From: Fodinicola acaciae
Lineage (GTDB): Bacteria; Actinomycetota; Actinomycetes; Mycobacteriales; HKI-0501
NCBI RefSeq assembly: GCF_010993745.1
Contig: NZ_WOTN01000003.1
Coordinates: 1,674,001-1,738,000 of the forward strand
Direction: 5' to 3'
Length of the DNA stretch: 64,000 bases
Below, one piece after another: positions 25,105-33,333 of the stretch (position 1 is the first letter of the stretch; each line of letters begins with the position of its first letter). The notes below the pieces were generated by a model. It was not told where the DNA came from. It saw only the letters and a program-made list of their open reading frames with translations, and ran no database searches. Both the position numbers and the translations under genes were made by a program.

Positions 25105-26588
25105 TCACCCACTGGATAAACGGAAAGCCGTGGGACGGTGCGGCCGAGCGCACCGGGGACGTCTACAACCCGGCGACCGGCGAGGTGGCGCGGCAGGTCG
25201 CCTTCGCCTCGGTGTCCGATGTGGACGCCGCGGTCTCGGCGGCGCGAGATGCCTTTGCGGAGTGGGGAAACACCTCGCTGTCCAGGCGGTCGGAGGTGCT
25301 GTTCAACTTCCGCGACCTGGTGCACCGCAACCGCGACGAGCTGGCCGCGCTCATCACCGCGGAGCACGGGAAGGTCGCCTCCGACGCGGCCGGTGAGGTG
25401 CAGCGCGGCCTGGAGGTCGTCGAGTTCGCCTGCGGCATCCCGCAGCTACTCAAAGGCGGCTTCGCCGAAAACGTCTCGCGACAGGTCGACTCGTACTCGA
25501 TCCGCCAGCCGCTCGGCGTGGTCGCCGGCATCACGCCGTTCAACTTCCCTGCCATGGTGCCGATGTGGATGTTTCCCATCGCGATCGCCTGCGGCAACAC
25601 GTTTGTGCTGAAGCCGAGCGAAAAGGACCCGTCGGCGTCGGTACGGATCGGCCAGCTGCTCACCGAGGCCGGCCTGCCGGACGGCGTTTTCAATGTCGTG
25701 CACGGCGACAAGGTCACGGTCGACCGGCTGCTCACGCATCCTGACGTGAAGGCCGTGTCGTTCGTCGGGTCGACGCCGATCGCACGCTATGTCTACGAAA
25801 CCGGAACCGGCGCCGGCAAGCGCGTGCAAGCGTTGGGTGGGGCCAAAAACCACATGGTCGTGCTGCCGGACGCCGACCTCGACCTGGCCGCCGACGCGGC
25901 CGTCAACGCCGGCTTCGGCTCGGCCGGCGAGCGGTGCATGGCGATTTCCGTTGTCGTCGCGGTCGAGCCGGTGGCCGACGAGCTGGTCGACCGTATCCGC
26001 TCGCGGATCACCGACCTGAAGGTCGGCGACGGCACCCGGCCCGACTCGCAGATGGGTCCGCTGGTCACCAAGCCGCATCTGGACAAGGTGTCCTCCTATC
26101 TGGACGCCGGCACGTCCGCCGGCGCCAAGCTGGTCGTCGACGGCCGCGGCCACGCCTTCGACGGCGGCGACGCCGGTTTTTGGCTCGGTCCCACGCTTTT
26201 CGACCACGTACGGCCACAGATGAGCATCTACACCGACGAGATCTTCGGTCCGGTGCTGTCGGTCGTACGCGCGCAGTCGTACAACGAGGCGCTGGAGCTG
26301 ATCAACGGCAACCCGTACGGCAACGGCACCGCGATCTTCACCAACGACGGCGGCGCCGCGCGGCGTTTCCAGCACGAGGTCGAGGTCGGCATGGTCGGCA
26401 TCAACGTGCCGATCCCGGTGCCGATGGCATATTTCTCCTTCGGTGGTTGGAAAAACTCGCTGTTCGGCGACACGCACGTGCACGGCACCGAAGGCGTACA
26501 TTTCTACACGCGCGGAAAGGTCGTGACGCAGCGCTGGCTCGACCCGTCGCACGGCGGCATCAACCTCGGCTTCCCGACCAGCAGCTGA
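25101..26588 (+). CDS. mmsA: CoA-acylating methylmalonate-semialdehyde dehydrogenase
   Basis: The 495-residue aldehyde dehydrogenase fits the MmsA subgroup. It starts ITHWINGKPWDG, has the cofactor region GITPFNFPAMVPMWMFPIA, and the catalytic cysteine in GSAGERCMAIS near residue 283. The C-terminal region contains PVPMAYFSFGGWKNSLFGD. It makes acetyl- or propionyl-CoA from malonate or methylmalonate semialdehyde. ATG 25101 overlaps the aminotransferase stop (ATGA). The same frame stays open far upstream, but that part is antisense-like shadow. Confidence 0.9.
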   Translation: MITHWINGKPWDGAAERTGDVYNPATGEVARQVAFASVSDVDAAVSAARDAFAEWGNTSLSRRSEVLFNFRDLVHRNRDELAALITAEHGKVASDAAGEVQRGLEVVEFACGIPQLLKGGFAENVSRQVDSYSIRQPLGVVAGITPFNFPAMVPMWMFPIAIACGNTFVLKPSEKDPSASVRIGQLLTEAGLPDGVFNVVHGDKVTVDRLLTHPDVKAVSFVGSTPIARYVYETGTGAGKRVQALGGAKNHMVVLPDADLDLAADAAVNAGFGSAGERCMAISVVVAVEPVADELVDRIRSRITDLKVGDGTRPDSQMGPLVTKPHLDKVSSYLDAGTSAGAKLVVDGRGHAFDGGDAGFWLGPTLFDHVRPQMSIYTDEIFGPVLSVVRAQSYNEALELINGNPYGNGTAIFTNDGGAARRFQHEVEVGMVGINVPIPVPMAYFSFGGWKNSLFGDTHVHGTEGVHFYTRGKVVTQRWLDPSHGGINLGFPTSS

Positions 26589-26614
26589 TGCTTGGGCGGG
26601 ATGGTGGGAGGAAT

Positions 26615-27061
26615 GTGACAGTCCGCGAGGCGCGACGCGAGGACGTGCCGGCCATCGTGGCTCTGCTCGCCGACGACATCATGTCGGCGAGCAGAGGCGT
26701 CACGGCCGAGGTCGTCGACGGCCATTACGCCGCTTTTGCAGCTATCGAAGGAAATCCGCACGACCTGCTGTGGGTCATGGAGGACGCCGGCGAGCTGGTC
26801 GGCACCCTGCAGCTGACCTTTCTCGCCGGCCTGTCGCGCGGCGGTGCGTCGCGCGCGCAGATCGAGGCCGTACGGATCGCCGCGTCCCGGCGCGGCATGG
26901 GCCTCGGCGGCGAGTTCATCAAGGCGGCCATCGAAGAAGCGCGCCGCCGCGGTTGCCGGATGGTGCAGTTGACCAGCGCGCTGGAACGCACCGACGCGCA
27001 CCGCTTCTACGAACGACTCGGATTCAAGCAAACCCACGCTGGTTTCAAAATGTCTCTCTGA
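26615..27061 (+). CDS. GNAT-family N-acetyltransferase
   Basis: The protein has the acetyl-CoA binding motif region VRIAASRRGMGLGGEF and the C-terminal LTSALERTDAHRFYERLGF typical of GNAT enzymes. GTG 26615 is preferred because GGGAGGA stands directly upstream. An ATG at 26588 overlapping the mmsA stop would add nine residues. The acceptor substrate is unknown. It is co-directional with, and probably part of, the aminotransferase-mmsA transcript. Confidence 0.8.
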   Translation: MTVREARREDVPAIVALLADDIMSASRGVTAEVVDGHYAAFAAIEGNPHDLLWVMEDAGELVGTLQLTFLAGLSRGGASRAQIEAVRIAASRRGMGLGGEFIKAAIEEARRRGCRMVQLTSALERTDAHRFYERLGFKQTHAGFKMSL

Positions 27062-27150
27062 GCGACGCAGGTCACAAGCGGTGGCGTGATACATCCTGGC
27101 GATCCGCTCCGTCAGTGCTGTGAAGACACCGACGCAGCGAGGAGTTCGCC

Positions 27151-27621
27151 ATGGAAAGCCGCCTCAACCTGTTCGCCAACCCGGTCGGCAGCAAGTTCAC
27201 GCGTTGTCTCAACTCGGCCGGCAAGGTCGTCGTGGACTCGCCGCTGCCGGCGGCGACGCAACTGCTGTGCATGACCCGCGCCAGCCAGATCAACGGCTGC
27301 GCGTTTTGCACTGACATGCATACGAAAGACGCGGCGCACGCCGGCGAGACCAGCGTACGGCTCAACCTGCTGGCGACCTGGCGCGAGGCGACCGTGTTCA
27401 CCGAGGCCGAGCGCGCGGCTTTGCGGCTGACCGAGGAAGGCACCCGCGTCGCGGACGCGGCGGGTGGCGTCAGCGACGAGGCGTGGTCCAACGCCGCCAA
27501 GCATTACGACGAGGACCAGCTGGCCGCGTTGGTCGCGCTCATCGCGATCATCAACGCGTACAACAGAATGAACATCATTGTGCGCCAGCCGGCCGGCGAC
27601 TATCAGTCGGGGACTCTTTAG
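27151..27621 (+). CDS. Carboxymuconolactone decarboxylase/AhpD-like protein
   Basis: The 156-residue helical protein has the CxxC-His motif of AhpD-like peroxidase partners (NGCAFCTDMHTKDA, near residue 50). It also has the family pattern ETSVRLNLLATWREATVFTEAERAAL. The redox cysteines suggest alkylhydroperoxidase or disulfide-reductase activity, not decarboxylation. GAGGAG precedes the ATG. Its 3' end overlaps the convergent methyltransferase gene by 47 bp, which is unusually deep. Confidence 0.85.
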   Translation: MESRLNLFANPVGSKFTRCLNSAGKVVVDSPLPAATQLLCMTRASQINGCAFCTDMHTKDAAHAGETSVRLNLLATWREATVFTEAERAALRLTEEGTRVADAAGGVSDEAWSNAAKHYDEDQLAALVALIAIINAYNRMNIIVRQPAGDYQSGTL

Positions 27622-28318
27622 CGCCCACGCCCTGGAAAAGCAGGCCGGTCCAGCGCATCGGCACCAGCCGTACGGCCGGCCTGCGGCCAAGGACGAAGGA
27701 AAACACGTCCAGCACTCGGGGTCGCAGGCCGACCAGCCGCATGGTGACGCCGTTTTCCGCGCACGTACGCACCAGCCGCCGTCGGTCGATGAACAGCCGG
27801 TGGTCGTGTGTGCCGCGCGGCGGCGTTCCCGGACAGGGCGCGTTCTCCAGCAATGTGATGCCGAGAATCCGTGCCAGCACGGTGTTCGCGGCGGTGTCGA
27901 CGATGAGTTTGCCGCCAGGGCGCAGAATCCGGCAGCACTCGGCGACCACCTGGTAGGGATCGGGCACGTGCTCCAGGCACTCGCCGGCGACCACCACCTC
28001 GGCGCACGCGTCGGCCAGCGGCAGCCTGTTCATGTCGCCGCGCACCGGGCGCACGCCGTGCGACCGCGCGACTTCCAGGGAACGGCGCGAAATGTCGACG
28101 CCGACGTGCACGTATCCCTTGGCCGAGGCGTACGGCTGCAGGAGGCCGCCACCGCAGGCGACGTCGACGAGTACGGAACTTCCGTTGCTGGCCGGGCCGA
28201 TCCGCTCGGCTCTGGAGGCGGCCAGCCACCGCAGGCCGGCGAACGGGCCGCGCGGATCCCACCAACGATCGGCGAGCTCGTCATAGACCGCGAGGTTGTT
28301 CCGTACGAGCGGCGCCAT
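27575..28318 (-). CDS. Class I SAM-dependent methyltransferase, UbiG-like
   Basis: The opening NNLAVYDELADRWWDPRGPF resembles UbiG-type methyltransferases. The SAM motif VLVDVACGGGLL is followed by GVDISRRSLEVA and GECLEHVPDP, all in order. The length of 247 residues is typical. The substrate is unknown. It is the last gene of a minus-strand cluster after an ornithine-cyclodeaminase-like gene, from which it is separated by two bases. Confidence 0.8.
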   Translation of the reverse strand: MAPLVRNNLAVYDELADRWWDPRGPFAGLRWLAASRAERIGPASNGSSVLVDVACGGGLLQPYASAKGYVHVGVDISRRSLEVARSHGVRPVRGDMNRLPLADACAEVVVAGECLEHVPDPYQVVAECCRILRPGGKLIVDTAANTVLARILGITLLENAPCPGTPPRGTHDHRLFIDRRRLVRTCAENGVTMRLVGLRPRVLDVFSFVLGRRPAVRLVPMRWTGLLFQGVGAKESPTDSRRPAGAQ

Positions 28319-28320
28319 GG

Positions 28321-29211
28321 CTATTCCTGCCTGTGCACCAGCACGGCCGCGGCCAGGTCCGCCAGCCCGGTGCCGACCGTCTTGAACAGCGTGATGTCCT
28401 CACTGGACTGCCGTCCGTCGATTTTTCCTTTGCACAGGTCGGAAAGCAGGCCCGGCGCCGGAATGTCGGCGTCGGCCAGCTCACCGGCCTCGTGCAGCGC
28501 GGCCTCGGAGTCGATGAACACGCGTGCGCGTTGCAGAGCGGCCGCGTCGGCTTCTCGCATTGTCGGCCGGAAACTGCCGATCAGGTCGACATGCGTGCCG
28601 GGACGCAGCCACTCCCCCAGCACGATCGGTTGCTCGGAAAGCGTGGCACAGCTGACGATGTCGGCCTGCCGGACCGCCTCGCGTACGTCCGCGACGACCT
28701 CGGCGCCGAGCTGGTCGGCGAGTTTTCGCGCGTTTGCTGGCGTCCGGCTGTGGATCAGGATTTTCTCGATGTCCCGCACGGCCGCGTATGCCTCGGCGGC
28801 GACGCTGCCGACGTGCCCGGCGCCGATGATGAGCAACGTACGCGCGTCGGCGCGTGCCAGCTTGCCTGCGGCCAGTGCGGCGACGGCGGCCGTACGCCGG
28901 CGGGTCAGCTCGTCGCCGTCGATGATCGCCAGGTGCTCGCCGGTTTCCGCGCTGGCCAACAAATACGCGGCGGAGACCGCCGGCCGGCCCCGGTCGGCGT
29001 TGGCCGGGAAGACGTTGGCCCACTTCACGCCGAGATAGCCGGCGTCGCTCCAGGCCGGCATCAGCAGCAGCGTCGCGCCGCCCGGCAGCGCGTGGTGGTG
29101 GCGCTCCGGCACGGTCGCCGGCCGTGCGAAGGCGTCGGCCAACGCCGGGACCAGGTCACGGAAATCCAGCCGCTTGGCGCATTCGTACGCGTCGATGACC
29201 TGCAACGGCAC
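28321..29211 (-). CDS. Ornithine cyclodeaminase/mu-crystallin family protein
   Basis: This 296-residue protein has the family's NAD-binding motif IIGAGHVGSVAAEAY (near residue 125). The substrate-side residues lie in GVKWANVFPAN and SAAYLLASAETGEHLAIIDG. Members are ornithine cyclodeaminases, alanine or lysine dehydrogenases, or imine reductases. The precise activity cannot be assigned. It lies five bases downstream of the arfB-like gene and directly upstream of the methyltransferase. Confidence 0.8.
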   Translation of the reverse strand: MPLQVIDAYECAKRLDFRDLVPALADAFARPATVPERHHHALPGGATLLLMPAWSDAGYLGVKWANVFPANADRGRPAVSAAYLLASAETGEHLAIIDGDELTRRRTAAVAALAAGKLARADARTLLIIGAGHVGSVAAEAYAAVRDIEKILIHSRTPANARKLADQLGAEVVADVREAVRQADIVSCATLSEQPIVLGEWLRPGTHVDLIGSFRPTMREADAAALQRARVFIDSEAALHEAGELADADIPAPGLLSDLCKGKIDGRQSSEDITLFKTVGTGLADLAAAVLVHRQE

Positions 29212-29216
29212 CTCTT

Positions 29217-29645
29217 TTAGTCGTCGATTGGCCTTCTGCGATCGCGCTTGACGTTGGAGCGGCGTGCTTTCTCGGCCAGCCGGCGTTCTTTGGCGCCGCG
29301 GCTCGGCCCGGTCGGCCGCCGCTTGGCCGGTGGCGGTGCGGCCGCCGAGCGCAACAGCGCGGCCAACCGGGTACGCGCCGCGTCACGGTTGCGCAGCTGC
29401 GAGCGAAACTCCGACGCCACGATGGTTATCACGCCACCGACCAGCCGGTGGTTCAACGCGGTCAGGATCCGGTGGCGCAGGTGCTCGGGGATCGACGGCG
29501 AGCCGGCCACGTCGAAGACCAGCTCGACGCGGCTGTCGGTGGTGTTCACCCCCTGCCCGCCCGGCCCGGACGAGCGGGAGAACCGCTCGGTCAGCTCGGC
29601 GGCCGGGATCACCAGCCGCGGCATGACCTCCAGATCGCTCGCCAT
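29217..29645 (-). CDS. arfB: Peptidyl-tRNA hydrolase ArfB-type (ribosome rescue)
   Basis: The 142-residue protein has the release-factor GGQ motif (SSGPGGQGVNTTDSRVEL, near residue 27). It has a basic C-terminal tail (EKARRSNVKRDRRR) that in ArfB inserts into the empty mRNA channel of stalled ribosomes. It lacks the codon-recognition domains of true release factors. ATG 29645 gives the usual family N terminus. It is divergent from a secreted beta-propeller gene. Confidence 0.9.
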   Translation of the reverse strand: MASDLEVMPRLVIPAAELTERFSRSSGPGGQGVNTTDSRVELVFDVAGSPSIPEHLRHRILTALNHRLVGGVITIVASEFRSQLRNRDAARTRLAALLRSAAAPPPAKRRPTGPSRGAKERRLAEKARRSNVKRDRRRPIDD

Positions 29646-29708
29646 GTCCTCCAGTGTCCACGCTGAACGGCCGATGTGCCGGCCCCGGGCCGTGTAACGT
29701 CCGCCGGC

Positions 29709-30761
29709 ATGACGACATTTCGGCTGTTGGCCAGCGGTTTCGCCGCACTCGCTATGGCCGCGCTGGCACCCTCGGCACCGGCCGCGGCACACTCGCGGCC
29801 GCCGTCCTGGCAGGCCACCGAGACCGGCGTGACCAACCAGTTCCGCGGGTTGGCCGCGGTGAGCCGGACGACCGCGTGGGTCGCCGGCGCGACCGGTGTG
29901 GTGCTGCGTACGACCGACGGCGGCCGGCACTGGCGTAACGTCTCGCCGCCGGACGCGGCCGGTCTGGAGTTTCGCGATGTCGAGGCCTTCGACGCGCGGC
30001 GCGCGGTCGTGTTGGCGATCGGCGACGGCGACGCGTCGCGGATCTACGCGACCTCCGACGGCGGCGCGCACTGGACGCGCGCGTTCACCAACGACGAGCC
30101 GAAGGCCTTCTACGACTGCATGACGTTCTTCGACTCGCGGCGCGGCCTGGCCTTGTCGGACCCGGTGGACGGCAAGTTCCGGCTGCTCGCGACCGCTGAC
30201 GGTGGCCGTACGTGGAAGGTGCGGCCGAGCGACGGCATGCCGGACGCGTTGCCCGGCGAGTTCGCCTTCGCCGCCAGCGGCACGTGCCTGGTGAGCTCCG
30301 GGCCGTACGACGCGTGGATCGCCAGCGGTGGCGGCAGCGCGTCTCGCGTCTTCCACTCCTCCGATGGCGGACGGCATTGGAGGGTGGTCGACACACCGGT
30401 GCCGAGCGGCGCGACCGCCGGCATCTACTCGCTGGCCTTCCGTACGCGGTGGCTCGGCATCGCGGTCGGCGGCGACTACAACAAGCCGGCCGAGGCGCCG
30501 AACGCGGCCGCCGTCTCGTTCGGTGGGCGTACGTGGAAGGGCCTGGCCGGACCTGGCGCGTACCGCTCCGGCGCCGCCTGGGTGCCGCACACCTTGGCGA
30601 CCGTGATCGCGGTGGGGCCGACCGGCAGCGACATCAGCACCGACGCGGGCCGTACGTGGCAGCGCTTCGACACGGGCGCGCTGGACGGGGTGCAGTGCGC
30701 GGCCGACGGCGGCTGCTGGGGCTCGGGCCCCAAGGGCCGCGTCGTCCGCCTGTCGCGCTGA
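29709..30761 (+). CDS. Secreted BNR/YCF48-like beta-propeller protein
   Basis: A signal peptide (LLASGFAALAMAALAPSAPA) precedes repeated Asp-box/BNR-type motifs: RTTDGGRHWRN, ATSDGGAHWTR, ATADGGRTWKV, HSSDGGRHWRV and ISTDAGRTWQR. These form a sortilin or photosystem II assembly factor-like propeller. The protein is expected outside the membrane. Enzymatic residues of sialidases are not evident, so a binding or scaffold role is likelier. A perfect hairpin repeat lies eight bases beyond its stop. Confidence 0.8.
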   Translation: MTTFRLLASGFAALAMAALAPSAPAAAHSRPPSWQATETGVTNQFRGLAAVSRTTAWVAGATGVVLRTTDGGRHWRNVSPPDAAGLEFRDVEAFDARRAVVLAIGDGDASRIYATSDGGAHWTRAFTNDEPKAFYDCMTFFDSRRGLALSDPVDGKFRLLATADGGRTWKVRPSDGMPDALPGEFAFAASGTCLVSSGPYDAWIASGGGSASRVFHSSDGGRHWRVVDTPVPSGATAGIYSLAFRTRWLGIAVGGDYNKPAEAPNAAAVSFGGRTWKGLAGPGAYRSGAAWVPHTLATVIAVGPTGSDISTDAGRTWQRFDTGALDGVQCAADGGCWGSGPKGRVVRLSR

Positions 30762-30768
30762 GAAGTCC

Positions 30769-30813
30769 GCATGGCCACCATGCTTGCGTTGGACGCACGC
30801 ATGGTGGCCATGC
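30769..30813. repeat. Palindromic hairpin repeat between convergent genes (bidirectional terminator)
   Basis: GCATGGCCACCATGC (30769-30783) pairs exactly with 30799-30813 around a spacer containing TTGCGTTGGACGCAC. Near-identical units occur at 42576-42620 and in the middle of the two larger elements at 33.55 and 60.25 kb. Confidence 0.75.
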
Positions 30814-30819
30814 GTGCAG

Positions 30820-31536
30820 TCAACGGGATGGCCAGGCGCCACCGTTGACGGCGATGGTCTGGCCGGTGACATACCGAGCGCCAGGTGAGGCCAGGTAGAA
30901 CACCGTGCCGGCGATGTCCTCGGGAGCACCGGCGCGACCGACGAAGGTGGCCTCGACCAGCGTCGTACGCCGCGCGTCGGTCATCCGGTCGGCGAAGAAC
31001 TCCGTGTCACCGATGTAGCCGGGGCTGACCACGTTGCTGGTGATGCCGCGCGGCCCCAGCTCGCGCGCCAGACCGACGTTGTACGAGGCCAGGCCGGCCT
31101 TGGCCGCGCCATAGCCGGCGGCGCCCTTGTCCGCGGCGATCGAGCCGATGTGTACGACCGCGCCGCCGCTGGCCAGCCGGTCGCTCAGCGCCTCCGTGGT
31201 GAGCACAGCCGACAGCAGGTTGGCCTCGAGCTGCCGCCGCCAGGCGGCCGCCAGACCGGCCAGGTCGGTCGGCTCGTCGTTGGTCATCTCGGTGTTGCCG
31301 CCGGCGTTGTTGACGAGTACGTCGACGGAGTCGACGGCCGCTGCGAGCGCGGCGATCTGATCGACATCGGTGTGGTCACAGACGATCGCCTCGACGCCGA
31401 GCTCCTTGGCCGTACGCTCCAACACGTCCTGACGCCGGCCGGTGATCACGACGTGGTCGCCGGCCGCGGTGAAGGCGGCTGCGACGGCGCGGCCGATCCC
31501 GGTGCCGCCGCCGGTCACGACAATGTTGCGTGGCAT
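30820..31536 (-). CDS. Short-chain dehydrogenase/reductase
   Basis: This classical SDR has a cofactor motif TGGGTGIG, NNAG, and the catalytic Ser-Tyr-Lys in HIGSIAADKGAAGYGAAKAG. ATG 31536 has GGGAGGA upstream. Arg at GRRQDV after beta-2 suggests NADP(H). The substrate is unknown. It is divergent from a MarR regulator across a near-perfect 20-bp palindrome, so it is probably inducible by that regulator's ligand. Confidence 0.9.
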   Translation of the reverse strand: MPRNIVVTGGGTGIGRAVAAAFTAAGDHVVITGRRQDVLERTAKELGVEAIVCDHTDVDQIAALAAAVDSVDVLVNNAGGNTEMTNDEPTDLAGLAAAWRRQLEANLLSAVLTTEALSDRLASGGAVVHIGSIAADKGAAGYGAAKAGLASYNVGLARELGPRGITSNVVSPGYIGDTEFFADRMTDARRTTLVEATFVGRAGAPEDIAGTVFYLASPGARYVTGQTIAVNGGAWPSR

Positions 31537-31549
31537 GTGTCCTCCCATC

Positions 31550-31569
31550 ATTGTTTAGGTCTAAATAAT
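31550..31569. promoter_or_regulatory. MarR-type operator between SDR and MarR genes
   Basis: ATTgTTTAGgtCTAAAtAAT is a 20-bp palindrome with one mismatched pair. It lies 13 bp upstream of the SDR start and 17 bp upstream of the MarR start. Its size and AT-rich symmetry fit a MarR dimer site. Confidence 0.7.
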
Positions 31570-31586
31570 ACCTCGGAGGTGGTCTC

Positions 31587-32108
31587 GTGGATCGAGCCGA
31601 CCGGATCGCCGCCGCCTGGCGCGCCGAACGGGCTGGCACGCCGGTGGAGTCGATCGGTGTGGTGACCAGGATCTGGCAGCTGGCCAAGCTTTTCGGGGCG
31701 CACCGCCAGCGCGTACTGGCGCGGCTCGGCATCGACGCGGCCACCCTCGACCTGCTCAGTACGCTGCGGCGCGACGGTCCGCCGTACACCCTGACCACGC
31801 GCGAGATCGCCGAGCGCACGCTGGTCAGCGCCGGCGCGATCTCGCAGCGGATCGCCCGTGCCGAGCGCGACGAGCTGGTCGTACGCCGGCCTTCGGCGGC
31901 ACACCACCGAGCCGTCGAGGTCACGCTCACCGACCGCGGCCACGAGCTGGTCGAACGCGTCGTGGACGACCTGCTGACCGACGAGCTGGAGCTGATCTCC
32001 GGCCTGCCGGCGGCCGAGCGCGGGCAGCTGGCCGGGCTGCTGAAGGAGCTGCTCGTACACGTCAGCGAGAAGGTCGACGCTCCGGACTCACAGGTCGGTT
32101 CGAGCTAA
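31587..32108 (+). CDS. MarR-family transcriptional regulator
   Basis: The 173-residue protein has the MarR winged helix (TLTTREIAERTLVSAGAISQ with the wing DELVVRRPSAAHHRAVEVTL) and terminal dimerisation helices. Start GTG at 31587 follows CTCGGAGGTGG. It probably represses itself and the divergent SDR gene through the palindrome at 31550-31569. The ligand is unknown. Confidence 0.9.
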   Translation: MDRADRIAAAWRAERAGTPVESIGVVTRIWQLAKLFGAHRQRVLARLGIDAATLDLLSTLRRDGPPYTLTTREIAERTLVSAGAISQRIARAERDELVVRRPSAAHHRAVEVTLTDRGHELVERVVDDLLTDELELISGLPAAERGQLAGLLKELLVHVSEKVDAPDSQVGSS

Positions 32109-32182
32109 GGCTATTGCCCAGACCGATCAAGGTGGGACATATTCATCGCGGCCCCTACTCGTCACGATCTGTCGAGGTGTCG

Positions 32183-33247
32183 ATGACTGTCCGCCGTATC
32201 GCCGCGTTGTGTGCCACCCTGGTCGCGTCCGTCCTGGCCGCGGCGCTCGTCCCGCTCAACGGCGCCAGTGCCGCCGTCTCGTATCGGCACATGGTGGCGC
32301 TCGGTGACTCGTACGCGGCCGGGCCGCTGATCCCGCTGCCCCGGCTGGATCCGCTGCTGTGCGTACGCTCGACCAGCAACTACGCCGCGCAGCTGGCGCT
32401 GCGGCTCGGCCTGCTGCTCTACACCGACACGACCTGCTCCGGTGCCCAGACCAAGGACATGACCAGCGCGCAGCCGCTGACCATCGGATCGCACCAGCCG
32501 CAGTTCGACGCGCTGACGGCCGACACCGACCTGGTGACGATCTCGATCGGCGGCAACGACTACGGCGTCTTCGGCACGGTCGTCGGCACCTGTCCGGGGT
32601 TGGCCGCCGGCGATCCCACCGGCGCGCCGTGCAAGGCACACTTCACCGTCGACGGCGTCGACACGCTGCGCGCCGCGATCACCAGGACGCAGGCCAACAT
32701 CACCGGCGTACTGCAGGGGATCAGGCAGCGGTCGCCGCGGGCGAAGGTGCTGGTGGTCGGTTATCCGCGACTGGTGCCGGCGAGCATGCGGCCGTGTGAG
32801 GCGCTGCCGCTGGCGGCCGGCGACTATCCGTGGGCCGACTCGCTGGAACGAGCTCTCAACGACGCCGCTCAGACGGCCGCGTCGGCGACCGGCGCGACCT
32901 TCGTCGACACGTACACGCCGGCGCTCGGTCACGACATCTGCGCCGGCGACGACGCCTGGGTCAACGGCAAGGACCTCAACCTGCTGGCCGCCGCGTCCTA
33001 TCACCCGTTCTTCTCCGGCATGGCCGCCGAGGCCGTGATCGCGTACGGCACGCTGACCGGCCAACCGGCGAGCGCCGCGACCGTACAGGCGGCCTTCGAC
33101 TCCGCGCGCGCGGTCGAGCGCAAGTCCAACGCCAACACTGCGAAACTCGCCCGGATCCTGCACCTCAAGGACGGCTCGACGCTGTCGCCGCAGGCCCGTC
33201 AGGCGCTCTTTCCGACTAGTGTCCCGAGTCTGAAATTCGTTGCTTAG
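32183..33247 (+). CDS. Secreted SGNH/GDSL-type lipase or esterase with transposon-rewritten C terminus
   Basis: A signal peptide (IAALCATLVASVLAAALVPL...GASA) precedes the SGNH blocks GDSYAAG (nucleophile Ser), GGND, and the C-terminal catalytic His in SYHPFFSGM. Cysteine pairs suggest disulfides, as in Streptomyces secreted lipases. ATG 32183 with GAGG upstream is chosen. The last ten residues (TSVPSLKFVA) and the stop codon come from a 78-bp MITE-like insertion and its CTAG duplication. The ancestral C terminus has therefore been replaced after the catalytic domain. Confidence 0.85.
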   Translation: MTVRRIAALCATLVASVLAAALVPLNGASAAVSYRHMVALGDSYAAGPLIPLPRLDPLLCVRSTSNYAAQLALRLGLLLYTDTTCSGAQTKDMTSAQPLTIGSHQPQFDALTADTDLVTISIGGNDYGVFGTVVGTCPGLAAGDPTGAPCKAHFTVDGVDTLRAAITRTQANITGVLQGIRQRSPRAKVLVVGYPRLVPASMRPCEALPLAAGDYPWADSLERALNDAAQTAASATGATFVDTYTPALGHDICAGDDAWVNGKDLNLLAAASYHPFFSGMAAEAVIAYGTLTGQPASAATVQAAFDSARAVERKSNANTAKLARILHLKDGSTLSPQARQALFPTSVPSLKFVA

Positions 33248-33297
33248 CTCGGGGATCCAGGCGGTGACTGAGTGTGCCGAATTTCCGACTCGGGACA
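33220..33297. mobile_element. 78-bp MITE-like element with CTAG target duplication
   Basis: TGTCCCGAGTCtGAAATTCG (33220-33239) and its complement (33278-33297, one mismatch) are terminal inverted repeats. CTAG flanks both ends (33216-33219, 33298-33301). CTAG duplications are characteristic of IS5/IS427-type transposition. It has no coding capacity and also folds into a long hairpin that could end transcription. Confidence 0.8.
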
Positions 33298-33333
33298 CTA
33301 GCTAAGGAGTGCGGTTGGCGGGACGATCGGCGG

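Noticed and set aside
23856..26588. A 910-codon plus-strand frame appearing to fuse two enzymes
   Set aside because: The upstream part is the +2 shadow of the aminotransferase. Only the portion from ATG 25101 (mmsA) is real, and the ATGA overlap fixes that start.
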